A stretch of DNA of 64,000 nucleotides from Lunularia cruciata. Lineage: Eukaryota > Streptophyta > Marchantiopsida > Lunulariales > Lunulariaceae. The position numbers and the translations under genes are program-made. The stretch's first letter is position 1. Each line of letters begins with the position of its first letter. The stretch is taken from positions 4,593,001 through 4,657,000 of the forward strand of contig OX419755.1 in assembly GCA_948567375.1 (NCBI GenBank), read 5' to 3'. Positions 61,842-64,000 of this stretch are shown piece after piece. The notes under the pieces are model-generated. The model ran no database searches and was not told where the DNA came from. It saw only the letters and a list, made by a program, of their open reading frames with translations.

Positions 61842-61849
61842 AGGCCACA

Positions 61850-62783
61850 ATTGTAACAACAACGTGTTTCTCCTTGAGTTCATTCTCCTCATGGGACTCC
61901 ATCACCCCATTCTTCTACCCGTCCCCGCTCTCTTTGAAGCGATCATGCTCCTCAATCTCAAAATCAAAGGTTACCCAATTCCATTGATACTAGTTCACCC
62001 ATGTGTGGCATTTCTGCCCAATAATGTTGAGGTGGAACTACTCTTTCACCTCTTCCCAATGCCCTTGCTATTCTTTGCACATAAGCAATGGCTTCAAATA
62101 CCGTGCAAGGATTTTGTACAATGATTTCTTGGTGAATCCACTCCTTCAACCCTTGTTTGAAATTGTCAAGGACCTCTACTAGACTCATATTGGTTATTGC
62201 AACTTGTAGATCTTGAAATGCCTCCACATACTCTTGTATGTTCTTGTTCTGTTTCAATCCCCAAACTCGGATCCAAGCCATCTGCACAAAATCCACCTAT
62301 TAGAAATTTTTTAATAATTCTTCTTGCATCAATGTCCATGTGACCTCCCTTCTCTCCGCCAACATGGATCATTTTTAAGCATTGTACCATGTGAGGGCTT
62401 TATTGGTCAAGTACCCACATGCAAACACACTTGCAGCATGCATGATGATCTATGTTGAGAACAATTTGAAATATCAATTCATTCTTGAGATTCAGTTCTC
62501 CATTCTCATTGTATGTTGCTCCTTGTAAGGCTTGATGTTTCAGGTCTTCTTCATCCGGAGTAGCAATGTGGTTTCATTGTTGACTAGGTAGGCACGTGTG
62601 CCTCTCCAAGTACTTTGATTGCAGATATTGGGTTTTGAGACGGCTCTTCTTCTTGCATTGTTTGATCATATTCCTAAGGGTCTGCACTTGACTTTGTAAT
62701 GCTTGCATGGTCATCTTAATCTCTAAAAAAAATTTCAACATCCCCTTCATTCCTTGCACCAGCTCTTGCAAGTACGGATCCAT
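61850..62783 (-). pseudogene. gag of element 4
   Basis: Minus-strand frames at 62,574-62,783 (N-terminal, coiled-coil-like) and 61,964-62,296. The latter contains NIQEYVEAFQDLQVAITNMS and FKQGLKEWIHQEIIVQNPCT, typical of retrotransposon capsid. The zinc knuckle follows and is split by the solo LTR. Stops and frameshifts separate the pieces. Confidence 0.8.
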
Positions 62784-63356
62784 AGTTCTTGCAACACTCT
62801 ATTGCTATTGACTACTTCAATAGAGAGTTAATATGATCACTTTGGATTACACACAAACTATTTGGACTACCGTTGGGTTGGGACCTTGGAAGCTATCACT
62901 CGTTGATAATATTCCTCACCAAAATTCATGACCACAAAATCTCTAAACATCACTTTCGGTCTCACTACATAACAAATTTCTACTTGAGTGTTGAAAGGGA
63001 GAAGATTTAGGACATTCAAATCCATCACAAAAAATGTAGATTGTCAAATCTCACTTTCTATCATAATATCACTACAAGTAGAATCACCAAGTTTGGTGAA
63101 TTCATTACTATGTCCATGAAGTCTGCTCCAAAATGGTAAATGAGGTATACTCTCACTTGCTCTCGCTGAATGTACATGACCTTGATGTGAAACGGATTCT
63201 AAAATGGAAGCTCCTTTAGGAGCTTCTATCCCATCCTCTTTCTAAAACACTCCTATCCTATCAATTTCTCTATGGGTTTTCACTCCAAAAATGTTGTCTC
63301 AGTAGCCCATGTGCTTCCAAGAGGGTTGATCCACTCTCTTGGATTGGAAACACCTA
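62784..63356. other. Leader of element 4 between gag and primer-binding site
   Basis: About 570 bp between the first gag codons (ATG at 62,783, minus strand) and the primer-binding site. No coding signal is seen, as expected for an untranslated leader carrying packaging signals. Confidence 0.5.
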
Positions 63357-63368
63357 CTTTGATGCCAT
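63357..63368 (-). other. Primer-binding site of element 4
   Basis: On the minus strand the LTR end is followed by A and then TGGCATCAAAGT, nine of twelve bases matching TGGTATCAGAGC, the complement of initiator tRNA-Met. Confidence 0.65.
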
Positions 63369-64000
63369 TGTAATGTTGCAAGGATAGAAAGGAAACACAG
63401 ATGCACAAAAAAAAGTTTCACACTCAAACTATGATGCCCCAAAGGAGCACCTTCTCTTTATAATATAGACAAAGAGGATCTCCTCCAAGGAAGCTCCACC
63501 ATAGGATTAGACATATAGATAGGTGACATTTCAGAAAGCTCTACCCTTGGATTACTTACTTGGATGGGTGGCATGTCGGTCTTGGTCTTATCTACTTGGT
63601 AAAACAAGCTTTGACAAGAGGGAATATTTTAGGGAATCTCAAAATTACATAGGTGAGGTACTGTTGGAAAGCTCTCAACAAGAAAAGGTAGGAGGAGGGA
63701 AGGTTAGCCTTTTCTCTTGGGGGAAAATTTTCACATTTTCAAGGCCTAATTCACCCGTTTAGGCCTCCAAAATTGCCTTCAAAGATTTTAGGTATATTTT
63801 GGTTCCTACTCTATTAGTAGAAGTCCCCTTTTGGTGATACCTCTTTCTGATCTATTTAGTCCATCATGTGTAACATCCTTCCAAATCTTACCAAACCAAT
63901 TCTCACCTTTAAATCATATGTCTAGCTATTGTATCTAAGGTTTTCAAGTCTATTTTGGTTTCTGCCCTATTAGTAGAAGTACTGTTTTTGTGATTACTTC
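63369..64000 (-). repeat. 5' LTR of element 4, truncated by the window end
   Basis: The plus strand begins TGTAATGTTGCAAGG, next to the primer-binding site, and the sequence parallels 49,835-50,408 and 57,421-57,520. About 100 bp are expected beyond the window. Confidence 0.85.

Larger units (their letters stand above)
49835..64000 (-). mobile_element. Element 4: minus-strand Ty3/gypsy chromovirus, running off the window end, split by element 2
   Basis: The order on the plus strand is: 3' LTR (49,835-50,408 and 57,421-57,585), polypurine tract, chromodomain (about 57,665-57,800), integrase (58,112-58,900), RNase H (59,237-59,500), RT (59,579-60,424), protease region (60,478-60,810), gag (61,850-62,783, interrupted by a solo LTR), primer-binding site (63,357-63,368), and 5' LTR from 63,369, cut by the window. 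The two parts of the 3' LTR total about 734 bp, equal to the LTR of element 3, so the 5' LTR should end near 64,100. Stops, frameshifts and loss of one catalytic Asp in RT show it is dead. Confidence 0.85.

Noticed and set aside
1-64000. CRISPR arrays, rRNA or tRNA genes
   Set aside because: No regularly spaced identical repeats, no rRNA stretches and no convincing tRNA with a matching A/B box were seen; tRNA similarity is limited to the retrotransposon primer-binding sites.

Overview
This is a piece of a nuclear genome from a land plant. Three genes on the left are split by many short GT-AG introns and encode proteins typical of plastid or mitochondrial pathways in plants. The right half is a nest of Ty3/gypsy chromovirus retrotransposons. 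A bryophyte or other non-seed plant is the best guess from the short introns, the gene set and the style of the retroelements, but that is inference and no species call is made.

Gene-rich part (1-29,400). On the minus strand lie an 11-exon gene fusing a RimM ribosome-maturation module to a UDP-sugar/UDP-GlcNAc pyrophosphorylase-like module (845-5335), a 9-exon class I cation-dependent O-methyltransferase of the caffeoyl-CoA OMT family with a probable transit peptide (6974-9669), and an LpxA-type UDP-GlcNAc acyltransferase (about 25,816-28,825). On the plus strand is an uninterrupted 767-codon armadillo-repeat protein gene (19,293-21,596). Between the OMT and ARM genes sits a decayed non-LTR reverse-transcriptase element (about 14.7-17.6 kb). 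It is accompanied by a dispersed, partly inverted, repeat family (10.3-10.8, 13.4-13.7 and 17.6-17.8 kb).

Transition (29,400-32,600). This stretch is AT-rich and holds no recognisable genes.

Retrotransposon nest (32,900-64,000). At least five gypsy elements can be separated. Minus-strand element 5 (about 32.9-35.95 kb, probably resuming at 43.7 kb) is split by plus-strand element 1 (35,951-43,699). Element 1 in turn carries a solo LTR of its own family with a perfect 5-bp target duplication, and an unrelated insertion of about 2.25 kb. Minus-strand element 3 (46,964-49,834, truncated) abuts minus-strand element 4 (49,835 to beyond the window end). The 3' LTR of element 4 is split by plus-strand element 2 (50,409-57,420), and its gag zinc knuckle is split by another solo LTR (61,151-61,841). 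Element 2 carries a 1.37-kb internal tandem duplication of protease-end plus reverse transcriptase. All the pol genes are broken by stops and frameshifts. The LTRs of elements 1 and 2 share a dense array of GAA/TTC modules upstream of a TATA box that matches the heat-shock-element pattern.

The genes do not form an operon-like unit. Two of the proteins (RimM-pyrophosphorylase and LpxA) are bacterial-type, organelle-directed and both relate to UDP-GlcNAc chemistry, but nothing in the sequence shows that they work together.
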